Below are positions 10,901 through 25,000 of a DNA stretch of 64,000 nucleotides, one piece after another. Under the pieces are notes generated by a model that worked only from the letters and a program-made list of their open reading frames with translations, did no database searches and had not been told where the DNA came from. Position numbers and translations under genes: made by a program. The DNA lies in the NCBI GenBank assembly GCA_019925795.1, contig CM034311.1, forward strand, positions 21,264,231 to 21,328,230. The letters are read 5' to 3'. The stretch's first letter is position 1; each line of letters begins with the position of its first letter. The stretch comes from Dendrobium chrysotoxum. Taxonomy: Eukaryota > Streptophyta > Magnoliopsida > Asparagales > Orchidaceae.

Positions 10901-13900
10901 ATAGGGAACCGCCAAGATAAGCACAGAGTGCACATAAACAAAACAAAAGCGAAGCTCCAAACAAGACCCAAACTAAAAGAGAACACTGATCATAAAGACC
11001 AGGGAGGAGAGCCTAGAAAGACACAAATAACCAAGCTCAAACAACCACACCAACAAGCACAAAACTAGAGCCCCCAAGAAACCCAAGCTCTCACATCAAG
11101 AGCCCCAGAAGCACGAAGATCCAGCCAACACATAGAGAAATAAAAACTACATGAAGCAGAAGCCCATAAACAGACATCCCGTAGAACCAACACAACTAAA
11201 ACCAAGAAAACCATAGGCTATGAAAATAACAACTAGAGAAAACCATAAGGCCCCAAAAGACCAGAAAGGAAAATGAGCATAACTAATTTAGCCAACCTTT
11301 CTAATGTAAGGCAGCCCCAACCTATCAAGCCTCAACGTACCCTTAACCACAAAAAACTCGGATGAAATATAATAGAATACGTAATTATAGTACCTTTCTT
11401 AGCTAGCCAATCAGCAGCACAAATTCTTTCCCTTCAAATATGAGAGATCTTATAAACGCATTGACTCAAATAATTCATGATTTTATGAAATAAGTAAAAA
11501 AAAAAGGAGGCATTATAACACTGGTTGGGGGAAATCAGATTAACTAAAAACTTGGAATCATATTCAATCCAAATATTAATAATATGATTATCCAGACAAA
11601 TCTTGATACCTTACATAAGGGCTTCCATTTATGCCTTAATGATATCATAGTTAAGAATTTTAGAGGAGAAAGCCATCACAAAATTACCAAGAAAGTTGCA
11701 AATAATACCACCATAGTTAATGCCATTTTTGGAAACAGAGCCATCAATGTTTAATTTAAATTGATTCAAAACTGGCATATTCCACGAATGGCTTAAGAAG
11801 CCAACAGTTATAATCATGAATCATGATATTAAAAAAAATGCATCACATTCATATTACCCCTACAAAAGTTAGGCTTTAGCACATTAGCCCAAAATAATTG
11901 GATAATTTTATACTTAAGGAGGAGAATAATCTTCTCAACATTCATTTTAATCCCATCATGCTTACAGTTGTTTCTTTCTTGCCAAAGAATAAAAAAAACC
12001 AACAAGGGAATAATAGTGATTAAATGGCCTTTATGCTTTCTAAAAAACCAGTCCTGCAGCATACAATAACAATTTTTATATCTACGTCTCAAATTAATAT
12101 TCAGATTATTCTCTAGAATATGCCAAACTTTAAACTCAATAGGACTATTCAGAAAGACATAATTAATAGACTCCGATTGAAAGCAATATTGATAGTTAGA
12201 GGGGATATAAATACCTGTAGCTTTAAGCTCTTCATCCATAGGAATGAAACCTTTAAGAAGTCTCCAAGTAAAAATGAAAATATTAATAGGAGTGGAAAAG
12301 TTCCAAATTTTACTAAAAACAACATCAACATAAATGGTTCTGAACATCTCTCACATTAAGTCCTCATTTGTAGAGAAACAACAAATATAATGGTTAGGAG
12401 TTTGAACATTAATGGGAATGCCACAAATTAAATTAATCAGGTTAGTGGAAATATATTCGACAAGCCTCTCTCTACTCCACTGGCCGTCGACAAAGAAATG
12501 AGTGATTTTTAAGTAAGTTACATATAGAATGAGTGTTGAGAATGGAATCAACTGACCAGCAAGTTATCCTAACAAAAGAAAGAAAATCCTTTACAAATCC
12601 CCCACATAAGAGATAATTCACCAAGCCACTTAATTTTGTAAAGTCTAGACCAAATATATAGAAGTCTGTCCTTGTTTGAAAAAATATTGGGAAGGATGAG
12701 AGTTTTTACAAAACTTGATATTCATAAAATTTTTCCATAAGGATTTGTTGATTTTAAATTTCTACCAAAGCTTAGCAGAGAAAGCATTGACCATGTCCAC
12801 AATAGTTTTACAACCTAACCCCCCTTCAGAGTAAGGGACATAAGAAGAGCCCCCGGCACTCAAATGGATTCCCTTACTATTCTACGAGGAGCCCCATAAA
12901 AATTTGTTCATAAACTTCTCAATTCTAGAACACACCTCCATAGTAGGATAACTAGTTTGAAGCAAGTAGATAGACATAGAGTAAATAATACTTTTGATCA
13001 AAATTAACCCGCCACCCATAGATAATTTTTTTTTAAATTTCCATGTCGCAAGTTTATTTGTAATTCCATAGAGAATTTTATCAAAAAGAAAAGACTTTTT
13101 TTGCTCTTTATGAAGAGGGGTGCCAAGGTAAAAGATTGGGAGAGATTGATTGCTGAATCTAAGTAATATTCTTGATGGAATTAATAGAGCCTTGACTCAT
13201 ATTTTCACCCCCCAAGTACTTTTCTATTGATTTAATTGGAGCCCACTTTCACTTTCAAACATCTTTAAAAAATGATGAATAATTTTGACATTGTTAATAG
13301 CCCCTTTGCAAAAGTTAATGATATCATCAGCAAAAGTTAGATGGGAAACATTAAAACCACCATTATTATTATAAGAAAGACTTTTGTATTGTAAAAATAT
13401 ATGATGAAGACCTCTAGATAAATATTTTGCAGCAATAATGTAAAGAGTGGGAGAGAGAGGGTCCCTTTGATGAACCCCTTGACCAGGTTTAAAGAAACCA
13501 TTATATTTTCCATTAATAATCACAAAAAATCAAACATTCTGAATAATACCCTTAATCAAAGAGATACTATCATCATTAAAACCAAATAATTTCATTATGT
13601 CGTAAATAAATTCCCAGTTTATGTTATCATAAGCTTGAGTGATGTCAAGTTTTAAAATTAAGTTATGACTATACATTTTGGTATTGATATCATAAAGCAT
13701 TTCCTAAGCAAGTAGCACATTATTTGATATTCTTCTCCCTTTGATAAAACTCATCTAGTTAGCAAAATAAGTTTATGTAATAAAGAGGCTATTTTAGGGG
13801 CAAGAATTTTGGAGATTATTTTATTGAAAGTGGTGCAAAGACTGTTAGGCCTGAACTCTTTCCAATTCGTAGGATTCATACATTTGGGGATGAGGGTAAT

Positions 13901-16900
13901 AGAAGTACTAGAGAGAAATTTAGATAAAGCAAAACTATTTAAAAAGGCTATAATAACATTACATAAATCAACTTTGATAATATGCCAACATTTTTGATAA
14001 AATAAGGTAGTAAAGCCATCAGGATAAACCACAAAGACCCTATTGAGCTCCATGACAATCTTAAAAATTCCAGCTTCAAAAGGAATAAATGTAAAAGCAG
14101 TATTATCAGAATCTAAAATAAGAATAGGAATAACATGAGGATTATAAATCACATTCACCTTCTTAGAGGAACCAAGTAAAGAAATAGTTGAGTTACAAAT
14201 AAGATCATGATCATCAGTCCAAGTTCTTAAAATATTTAGTATACCTATCTCCTTCAAAGAGATGCTTAGAATTAGACCTTTGATGCCAAAATTCCTCTTC
14301 TTTGACTTGAAGATCAATAAGATTTTTCTTGGCACAATTGAGATTGTTCTTATTAGTCTCACAATGATACTTAATAAGAACATTCGCCAAATGAATCACC
14401 TCATTCTCTACTTTGATAATATTTTAAAAAATGTTCCCAAAAATATTCAAATTCCACCATCTCAAGATTTGTTTAAGTCTTTTTGGCTTGAGGATAAAAG
14501 AAATTATAAAATTAGAGCCCTTAGAGAAATATGTAGGCGCCTCCCAGTTATTTTGAACCACTTCAAAGAAACTAGGAGAAATAACCCACATATTTTGAAA
14601 TTTAAAGGGAATAAAGCCATGAGTGCATTTTTGACAAATATTCAAAAGAAGTGGAGCATGGTCTGAGGAGGTTCTACTAAGGTGCTCCACTTTAACAATA
14701 GAGTATAAAGAAAGACAATCATTCCACAGCAACAACAATAAGCCTTTATCCCATTATGTGGGGTCGGCTACATGAATCCTTTTTCTCCATTGTGCCATGT
14801 TAAGAGTTAAATTCTCATCTAAATTTAATAAATAAAGGTCATTTCTAATATTTTCTAACCAAGTCTTTTTAGGTCTACCTTAACCTTTCTTAATATAAGT
14901 CAAATCTAATACATCTACTTTCCTAACTGGGTATCAAAAGGCCGCCATTTTATGTGACCAAATTATCTAAGGCGACTCTCTCTAATCTTATCTTCCACTA
15001 GAGATACTACAACCTTTGCACGTATATGCTCATTTCGTATCTTGTCTCTAAGAGTAAATCCACTCTTCTGCCTGAGCATCCTCATATATGTAGCACTTAA
15101 CTTAATATTATGCTTCTCTTTTAATGGCCAACATTCAACACCATACATCATTGTAGGTCTCACTACCATCTTATAAAATTTCCCTTAAGTTTGAGAGGGA
15201 TTTTTCTATCATCTAACAAGCCCGATGCATTCCTCCACTTCAACCATCCAACTTGAATTCTACTAATAATATCCCCATCTATTTCATCATCACTTTGAAT
15301 AATAGACCCATAATATCTAAAATATGTACTCTTATTAATAACTTGATTGCCCAAAGTTACAATCCCCCCACTAGATCTATTATTACTAAAATTACACTCT
15401 ATATATTCAATTTTAGATTTACTCAAACGAAAGCCTTTAGACTCCAAGCGTGGCCTCCATAATTCAAGTTTACCTTCAACTCTCTCTAGACTTATCAACA
15501 AGAAGAATATTATCAGCAAAAAGCATACACTAGGGTACAACCTGTTGTAAATATGTAGTGAGAACATCCATGACTAAAGCAAAAAAGATATGGGCTTAAA
15601 GCTGGTCCTTGATGTAATCCAACTGAAATAGGAAAATACTTGGTCTTGTGTTTGAACATAAGTAACAGCTCTTGCATACATATCCTTAATGACTTAAATA
15701 TAAAAGTTATTAACTCCTTTCTTATGTAGAGCTCTCCATAGAACTTCTCTTGGAACTTTATCATATGCTTTCTCTAAATCAATAAAAATCATATGTAGAT
15801 CCTCCTTATTGTCTCTATACTTCTCCATCAACCTCTCAATAAATATATAGCTTCAATCATAGACCTACCTGGCATGAACCCAAATTGACTTTGAGAAACA
15901 TTAGTGTCACGCCGCAACCTATGCTCCTAACTCTCCCATAGTTTTAAAGTATGACACATTAACTTAATTCTTCTATAATTGCACAATCTTGTATATCATA
16001 TTTATTCTTAAAAATAAGAATCAACACACTAATTCTCTACTCATCGAACATCTTCGAACATCTTTTTAGTCTTTAAAATAATATTAAAAAGGTTAGTAAG
16101 CTAAGAAATTCCTTCTTCTCCTAAGCATTTCCACACCTCTATTGGAATATCATTAGGTCCAACAGCTTTTCCACACTTCATTTTCTTTAAACCCTCTTTA
16201 ACTTTGGCTTTACTAATATGCTGATAAAAATAAAAATCTTAATTTTTATTTAGGGTGCTAAGGTCACTAAAGTCAATCGTATTCTCATGATCTTCATTGA
16301 AAAGTTTAGCAAAATATCTCATCCACCTTTATGGAATATCCTTTTCTAATAAAAGCACTTTTTGATCTTCATCCTTAATATACTTTACTTGAACTAAATC
16401 CTTACTACTCCTATCTCTATGTTTAGCTAACTTGTACATATATCTTCCACCCTCATTAGTATCTAATCAATTATATAAATCATTAAAAGCTAAAATCTTT
16501 GCATTGCAAATTGCTTTTTAATACTTCTTATGAATCTCTTTATATCTCTCCAAATCATCAAAATTTTTATAGTTAAACCAATCTTACACATTTTAATTCT
16601 ACCACCAATTATACTGTAAGTAGCTTTTTCTTTTGATACTCCAAACACATGTTTTGCAATATTCTTAATATCACTAGCTACTTTTATCCACATAATATTA
16701 GCTTCCTCATACACAAATAAAATTTTAAGATCTAGAATCTTATCTCAAAAATATTTTTGTTAATATTATTTAAATGCCCTACTAATTTTAGAAACAACGA
16801 TTTACTTTATTTTTTACTTTCTTCCCCTTTATTTTAAATTCCAAAACTAATAAGTAATATTGGATATATAAATTTTCACTCGGAATAACTTTACAATCTT

Positions 16901-19900
16901 TGCAATCTAAATGATCTAATTTTCTTATAAGAAAATAATGAATTTGATTTTTACTATATCCATCTTATAAGTGATGAGATGCTCATCTCTTTTCTTAAAT
17001 AAGGTATTAGCAGTATAAAATTATAAGCTAAATAAAAATCTAATATAGTTTTATAACCTTCATTAGTCACTCCAAAGTCATAGCCACCATAAATGCTTTT
17101 AAAATCATCCACCTCTCTACCAACTTGTCCATTTAAATCTCCTTCAATAAAATCTCATTCTTTGAGAGGTATTTTTTATATTAATTCTTTTAGGTCATTC
17201 TAAAATTTTAATTTTGAACATATCCAAACCTACTTAAGAAGCATAAGCACTTATAATACTAATAATCTTAGCATCAACAATAATCTTTAAAGCTATAATT
17301 TTATCTCCAATTCTATTAATTTTTATAACATTATCTTTCAAATTCTTATCTATAATTACACCTACACCATTTCTAGTACGACTCCTACCAGAACACCTAA
17401 ATCCTAAACTATCAATCTCCTTAGCCTTCTCTCCAACCCATTTAGTTTTTTGAATGCATAGAATATTTATCTTCCTATGGATCATATTATCTATTAATTT
17501 CATTAATTTGCTTGTAAGGGAACCTATATTATAAGTTTTTATCCTAATTTTAGTTTTATGGACTAACTTCTTTGCCTACATCCAACTATGATGTGGGAAC
17601 CCTTGCCTATTTAACACTGCACCTTGGTGCTAATGTAGTGGCCCTTACTCACTTGTCGATGTATTCATGTTATACAACGCGTCACTTTTAGGAAATGGCC
17701 TAGCATTAACACAATGTATTAAAAGATTCATGTTATGATTATTCAACAAGTTTTACGTTGGCTATCAACTATCTAATACAAACCTCCACTTTTCTCATCC
17801 AAGACTTGGGACCTGACAAAGGTAATGTTAAAGAAAGATAATCATCATTAAACAAAATTCTATCATGTCTTTCCCATATCTATTATTAAACTAAGTGAAT
17901 TTGAGACTATAGAAGCCAACATCAAATAAATTACAATCAAAGATTATGTTATTAAAATCATTCATAACATTTAAATTGGGAGAAGAACCTCCAGACCATT
18001 CTTCCACTTTAGAAATAAGATTAAAATCACCTCCAATAAACCAGAGATTGGAATAATTATGATCACGATCCACTAATTGCTGCCACAAAAGCAACCTATC
18101 AAATCTAGTAGTGCTCGCATAAATGAAAGAGCCCATCAAAGAAATATTCGAAACAGATAATAAGCAATGCACCACTTGACCAAAATAGCCAATAATCGAT
18201 ACATTAACATTATTTTTTTTAAAAAGCCAAATATTTCCATTAACATGAGCAAAGGAGTGGTCAAAATCAAGATGTCTTTGACAAGAAGAAAGAATGGATT
18301 CATTAATCATTGGTTCTAATAAAGCCAGAAAAGAGATATGGTGCAACCTACACAAATTTTTAATATGAGACTGAGAGCTGATGTTCCAACACCCTTAATA
18401 TTCCATATAACACAATTAATCATAAAATAATATATTTGGAAGCCGCTTTAGCTCTAGTAAGCCTGGGTTAAGAAACATGGTCACTTTCTTTTTCTTTTTC
18501 TTTCTATGTTTATTTTTAGAAGACACAACTTTAAAATCATCTTGATTAACTTCTTCAAAATACATCTTGCGATCGAAAGTTGATGGACCAAGGTATGCTT
18601 CAAAATCAAAATGAATTTCCCCTTCTTCCCAAATTGAATCAGATTGATCGCCATGATTCTCCAAATCAGACTGATTCAATTGGGCATCGATGGGAAAAGT
18701 ATCCAGATTAGTTGTGGGAGCAACAAGGTTATTGGATTTATCATTATTGTCAATACCATCTACTATGGATTTTATAATAGGAACATTAGGATTAACATGA
18801 ACATCATTAAGTAACACATCATTTTCTGTATTATCCAACACATCACTACATCCTATGGCCTTGGGCAGGACCTTGAAATCACCCATGGGAGGACCATGTA
18901 TATCCACCACAATGTTTATACCCTCAAAATTTTCAAGAGAAATGATGGTATTATTCAGGTCTTGATCCATGGAAGGTATAGGGATAACCACATCCTGTTC
19001 AACATGCATAAACTTATTAACAACCTATGCTATACTAGATTCCATGACTTAGCTTCCTCCAATGCCATACCATCCAAACCCACACCAGAATTCCTAAACC
19101 TAGTTATACCTAAAGCAGCTTTAGTTTTTCAAAAATCAGGATGAAGATAAAAATATTCTGATTTATCATGCCCAATATATTTGCAATCTTGACAAAAAGG
19201 TGGAAACTTACCCATAACTACCTTTTGAACATACCTAAAATTTTTAGGGCCGAGCAAAACCTTAGAAGGGTATTTTTTTTGGTTATATTGATTTCAATAA
19301 GTATCCGAGAAACATAAAGCCTTGAACCCAAAGCCGTAGCATTATTGGTTTGCAGGGGACGACCAAAGAGGGAATCCAACCCAAACAAAATGCAATGAGA
19401 GAAAAGGTGAGGCCTAAGATTAAGAAAAGAAACCCAAATGAGGATCACAGGAGATTCCTTCCAATATCAAACTAGGGAGATCGACCATTTGATTAACTTT
19501 ATAAAATAATTATTCACATAATAAAATTCGGCAGCAAAAATCCTGCTGTAATCCATATTATTTGCTAATTTAATCAAAACATGCCTAGGATTTAGAAGAT
19601 TAACAGAAAATTTGCCTTTTAATTTTAAATTAAAGAAAAACTTTTGAATCATGCCAAGTGATGGACGACATACCAAAAACTTCCCCACCAAGGCGAACTC
19701 CAAAGGGGCCGCAAGAGCCCGAATCTCCTCTTTAGAGATCCAAAGAGAAGGCATTCCACGATAGGAAGTTGGTTTCAAATCTGGGAAAATAGAAAAATTT
19801 GAACAATCGTCCAAAGCATCCTTGAAAGATTTTGGCTGGGGTTTCCCCCCAAAAAAACCAAGATTTGATCGCCATAGAAGAAAATACCCACATCCCCCCC

Positions 19901-20372
19901 TCCCCCCCTTTTAAATCACCAAAGATCAAGAAAAAAACTAGACAAATTGAGTCCAAAGCACAAAAACTATAATAAAATAGAGAAAAAAAGACTTCACTGA
20001 ACATATCCGAGAAGTTCCAAGCAGATTCAAGTAGTTGTCCCCCCCGCCTCCTTTTAAATCACCAAAGATCAAGAAAAAAACTAGACAAATTGAGTCCAAA
20101 GCACAAACACTATAATAAAATAGAGAAAAAAAGACTTCACTGAACATATCCGAGAAGTTCCAAGCAGATTCAAGTAGTTGTTGGCGAGGATCGAAAAGGA
20201 GACCGATACCCTAGCAGAGCACCGACTAAGGATGGGGGTTAAACCAACATCCTCAACAATGTGCTTTAGAAAATATTACTCTTACGTTCATATTTTTAGT
20301 TCAAGGAGACAATATTAGGAAGCTTCACAACATTTCTTTGCAAAAATAAAAAAAGCTAGCAAAGAGAATGCT

Positions 20373-20441
<69 letters not shown>

Positions 20442-21969
20442 CAAAATGAAGCAAGCTAGAAAAAAAAAAGAAATCATGCCAAGCCTTGCCCAATAAAAGT
20501 GTTGCTATTTATTTAAGCCATGTGAGAGTTTAGGCCAAATGCACAAGAAAAAACCAACAATACTAAGTTTCTCATTCATATAGACCATTGCTATCTAAAA
20601 ACTTAACTAATGCTTTAATGAAATGTGAAGTCCATGGTCATCCACCAAAATGTTTATACCCATAGATACTTCAAGACAAATAATGGTATTATTCAGGTCT
20701 TGATCCACGGAAGGTACAAGGACAACCATGTCCTGTTCAACATGCATAACCCTATTAGCAGCCTGTACTATACTAGATTCCCGGACTTAGCGTCCTCCAA
20801 CGACATCCCATACAAATCCACACCAAAACTCCTAAACCTAGTTTTACCTAAAGCATCTTTAGTTTTCCTCAAATCAGGATGGACATAAAAACATTCTGAT
20901 TTATCATGCCCAATACATTTGCAATGTTCACATAAAGGTGGAAACTTACCCATAACTACCTTTTGAACATACCCAAAATTTTCAGGGCCGAGCCAAACCT
21001 CAGAAGGGTATTTTTGGTTATATTGATTTCAATAATTATCTGAGAAACATAAGGTCTTGAATCCGAAGCCGTAGTATTATTGGTTTGCAGAGGACGACCA
21101 AATAGGGAACTCGACCCAAACAAAATGAAATGAGAGAAAAGGTGAGGTCTAAGATCAAGAAAAGAAATCCAAATGGGGATCATAGGAGATTCCTTACCAA
21201 TATCAAACTAGGGAGACCATTTGATTAACTTTATAAAATAATTATTCACATAATAAAATCCATGAGGAAAAATCCTGCAATAATCCATATCATTTGTTAA
21301 CTTAATCAAAACGTGTCTAGGATTCAGAAGAGTAACAGAAAATTTGCCTGTTAATTTTAAATTAAAGAAAAACTTTTGAATTGTGTCGAGTGATGGACGA
21401 TGTATCAAAAACTTTCCCGCCATGGTGAACTCCAAAGGGGTCACAAGAGCCCGAATCTCCTCGTAAGAGATCCAAAGAGAAGGCATTCCACGATAAGAAA
21501 ATGGTTTCAAATCCGGGAAAACAGGAAAATTCGAACAATCGGCCAAAGCATCCTTGAAAGATTTCGGTTTGGGTTTCCCCCTAAAAAACCAGGATTTGAT
21601 CGAAGAAGAGGGTTAATCGCCATAGAAGGCAATACCCCCCTAAAACCATCAAAAAGCAAAAAAGCTATACAAATCCAGTCCAAAGCACAAAAACTTTAAT
21701 AAAATAGAGAAAAAAAGACTTCCCTGGATAGATCCGAGAAGTTCCAAGCGAATCCAAGTAGTTGTTGGCGAGGATTGAGAAGGCGACCAAAACCCTAGTA
21801 GAGCACCGACTAAGGATGGGGGTCAAACCACCATCCTCAACAATGTGCTTTAGAAAATATTACTCTTGCCTTCATATTTTTACTTCAAGGAGACAATATT
21901 AAGAAACTTTACAACATTTCTTAGCAAAAATTAAAAAAGCTAGCAAAGAGAACTTGAGAAGCATTTTTT

Positions 21970-22004
<35 letters not shown>

Positions 22005-25000
22005 CATATATATTCAAAATGAAGCAAGCAAGAAAAAAAAAAGTGAAATCATGGCAAGCCTTGCCCAATAAAAGCGTTGCTGTTTATTTAAGCCAGATGA
22101 GAGTTTAAGCCAAATCCAAAAGAAAAAAAAACCAACAATAGTAAGTTTCTCAGTCATATAGACCATTACTATCTGAAAACATAACTGATGCTTGAATGTT
22201 ATGTGAAGTCTTCTCCAAATGCTTCTTCTTGCCTCCATCTCGCCAATTCGATAAAGGTTCTTTAAAATAAACAGTCAAGTCCAAAGGGAGGTCATCATTA
22301 AACATGATTTTTTTTTTCATTGATTAAACTATGTTATTTTTAAGATTGTAAGATATGGAGTGCAAGAGAATTTTTAGGCAAAGACAAATGATAAATCGTA
22401 AGACTATAATGGGCTTTAACTACCAGAGGAAGAACAAGCTCCAATTAAAAAGAAAGCCTTGCAATGAGCAGGTCCTCTTGTATTTGGAGCGCTAGATAAC
22501 TCTTTATCTATAGAAGAGAACCTTACGATCTGGAGTAGGTGGTAGATTTTGATCATGCACTTATAGTCTGCTGTATTGAACAATGAGTCCTATATGGAGA
22601 AGAAAGCATCGAGGCTATAGTATTTGAAGTGGATTAGATTGCACTGAAAAAGGGCTTTTTACAACATTAATATTACCGTAAGGCAGATTCTTTGCTCAAC
22701 ATCAAATGGATAACCCATATTTGAAGAGGAAGGAGCCAATTTATTTAAGGCTGGCTAGATTGACCCCAAGAGAGCAATTGCGGTCAATGAAAAGCTACTC
22801 AAAAGAGGAATAGCTGACGACAACCCAATAACATAATAAAAGTAAAAGATTTTAGCGAACCCATGCACAGTCCCACACTTGAAGAGGAAGGAGCCAATAA
22901 GGCTGGCTAGATTTTGACACCAAGAGATCAGCAAATGGGACAATGAAATGCTACTCAAACGAGGATCATCTGGAGAGACTGTCAGGAGGAAGACCAAGTC
23001 CACAACACAGGGAGAGACGTCGTCGTAATTGATCCATCCAAAGGATCAGCCACCAAAGCGAGCATTAAGTTGGACGTTGTAGCTAGAACTAAGTTCATAT
23101 TCAAGAGGGGCCGTAGGAAACACAAATTAAGGAGTTGGCTCCGGGGTTGCCTTAGTGCAAATACAAATGAGAGATGACCAGACGTCGAGGATCACCAAAC
23201 AAAAACTTCCCAGCAAATCCAGGAAAACCTAAAACAACAAAAGCAGGAGGCAAGCTCCGACGAAGATACCACCAAGAAAACAGTGCATTCAGAGAAGGCA
23301 AGCTGGTCGGCTAATGCACTCAGATTAGCCAAATTCATTCTTCGCTTGTTGCTTTCATTTATTTCTAGTAACAGCCAAATGTTTCATTTCATGTGAAAAT
23401 CACTAAAAATCCGTTTCCTACCTTAGTATAATTATAGCAAAGCCATGCTAGAAGTCATACCCGCTTTGCATATAGACTGACAGCAAGAGAATTGTTTCAC
23501 GCGGCATCCGCGAAGTATCAGATTGTGACCAATATCTTAGAACTTAGGAGGTACACCACTTAAGAAAAGACCTTTTAGTATGGTGGTCATACAATTTGAT
23601 CATGTGTAGAGATTATCTTGTATCTAATTCAAGGCTTCTTTTAGGATAGTTTTCTTCCTACTCAAAAGAGCATTAAGTTAGTGCAAATACAAATGAAAGA
23701 AGGGCTAAATTTATTAAATGTATAATTTTTTTGCATTACTTCTATTCATGTCATCTATCATAGATTTTTATTTTTCATCGTCAGAATCCTTAGCCTTTAA
23801 CTTAACTATCAATCTAATAGGTTTAGATCTTCTTCAATTATCATGGTAATTGAACTACCTGTCGTTACTAATCTCAGCTAAAGAAGTCTATGAATAATAT
23901 GTACTAACTGGTTTTTTTTCTTTCAAAATTATCTAAATTGAAATCCTTAGCCTTTAACTACCTGTCGGTAGTGCACATTCTTTCATTATGAAAAACAAGA
24001 TTCTAAGTCAATGCATGCATTGATTTATTATCAGTACATTTTTCAATGGACTTTTTTAATGAAAAATATAACTTCTAAAAAAAATTCTTAGCCGAATAAC
24101 ACGAAAAACATAAAATTTTAGCAACATAATTTTTCAAGTTGAGAGTGGAACTATGTGTTACTTATTTGATATCGAACTAAAGGTTGTATCTTCCATGAAG
24201 AATGAGAACTTGACGATGCTCTTTCAATCATCAAAATCCCCACTCTAAACTCCATCGATCAATCCAACGAACTCATGTTTGTTAGAAGAGCGAAATAAGC
24301 CAAAATTGATGGTACCTTTAATATATCGAAGTATTCTCTTCATAATATTGAAATGAGTTATTACTAGAGCTTTTATGAAGTGACAAACTACTCCAATATT
24401 TAGCCTTGTACAAGTAAATTAGCATAAAATTTTGGCAAGCCTTTTATAGAGAGTTAGATCTGTCTTTACTCCATAATTCTTGGACAGCTTGATTCTTACA
24501 ATACATCGATATTTCGACAAAATTAGAGCCATCCATCGACATTTCAACAACATTTGGATGTTAGAGCTTGGTGGTAATAGTTAGATCTCAAATTCGTCTA
24601 GATTATTGCAACCAATTAAAGCTTTGTTTGGGACAGCATTCTTACAACTTTTAAAAACAGCTTTATAATACAAAAGATTTTTGAATTAAAAAATTTTGTA
24701 CTAGAAAGATACTTTAGAAAGCAGCAACAAAGTTGTCCCAAATGAGCCTAAGCATGGATCAAAATCATGTTTTCTTTAGAGTTTTTCTCAATCGAGTATT
24801 AAAAAGGTGGTTCAAAATCAATTGGAAAGTTCTTAAGGAAGGATTTGCATCCATGGATCATTAAAATACATCAATTATGACCTACCTTATCCTAAGCATG
24901 ATATATATTAAGAGATTATCTGATCACTGAGCCATCATCAGGCTAAATACAATAATTATTAATCCTTGAAAGCAAGAATTTTTTATGACTATGTTGTTTG

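Larger units (their letters stand above)
11380..18423 (-). pseudogene. L1 ORF2 (endonuclease, RT, zf-RVT, RNase H), interrupted
   Basis: ORF2 starts at the ATG at 18,423 (MINCVIWNIKGVGTSALS) and overlaps the end of ORF1 by eight bases (ATGATTAA). The endonuclease shows ALLEPMINES, FIGGDFNLI and E-W-SGG motifs (17,891-18,355), is split by the RTE insertion (14,723-17,829), and resumes with HLSRTSSDHAPLL (14,650-14,706). The reverse transcriptase shows STSITLIPKC, FRPNSLC (13,751-14,383), GQGVHQRDPLSPTLY and the catalytic FADD (13,224-13,523). The zf-RVT region has IWNFSTPINIFIFTWRLLK (11,829-12,347). The C-terminal RNase H has KLNIDGS near 11,740 and REN-like R-E-R-I-C-A-A-D-WLAKKG near 11,400. 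Endonuclease and RT normally nick the target and copy the RNA there. The copy is dead: many frameshifts and stops plus the insertion, though FADD is intact. Confidence 0.88.
10285..20230 (-). mobile_element. LINE copy 2: L1-type element, nested
   Basis: On the minus strand the order is a 5' region (near 20,230, with a TGCTCTGCTAGGG-like end), ORF1, ORF2, a G/T-rich 3' UTR (10,301-11,380) and an A-rich tail (T-rich at 10,285-10,305 on the plus strand). The 3' end shares a TTAATTA-CCACAAAG core with LINE copy 3. After removing the nested RTE element it is about 6.8 kb, a normal full-length plant L1. Borders are approximate. It is antisense to the YABBY gene and lies wholly in its intron 5. Confidence 0.85.
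18895..20632. repeat. tandem segmental duplication, copy 1
   Basis: Runs from inside LINE ORF1 through the LINE 5' end and about 370 bp of flanking DNA. Repeated directly at 20,633-22,210. The copies differ mainly by substitutions, different microsatellites and an internal 143-bp duplication present only here. Confidence 0.92.
20633..22210. repeat. tandem segmental duplication, copy 2
   Basis: Starts CATGGTCATCCACC at the junction and ends ATGTGAAGTC at 22,210, the same word that ends copy 1 at 20,632. It contains a second LINE ORF1 5' part that arose by duplication, not by retrotransposition. Confidence 0.92.
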
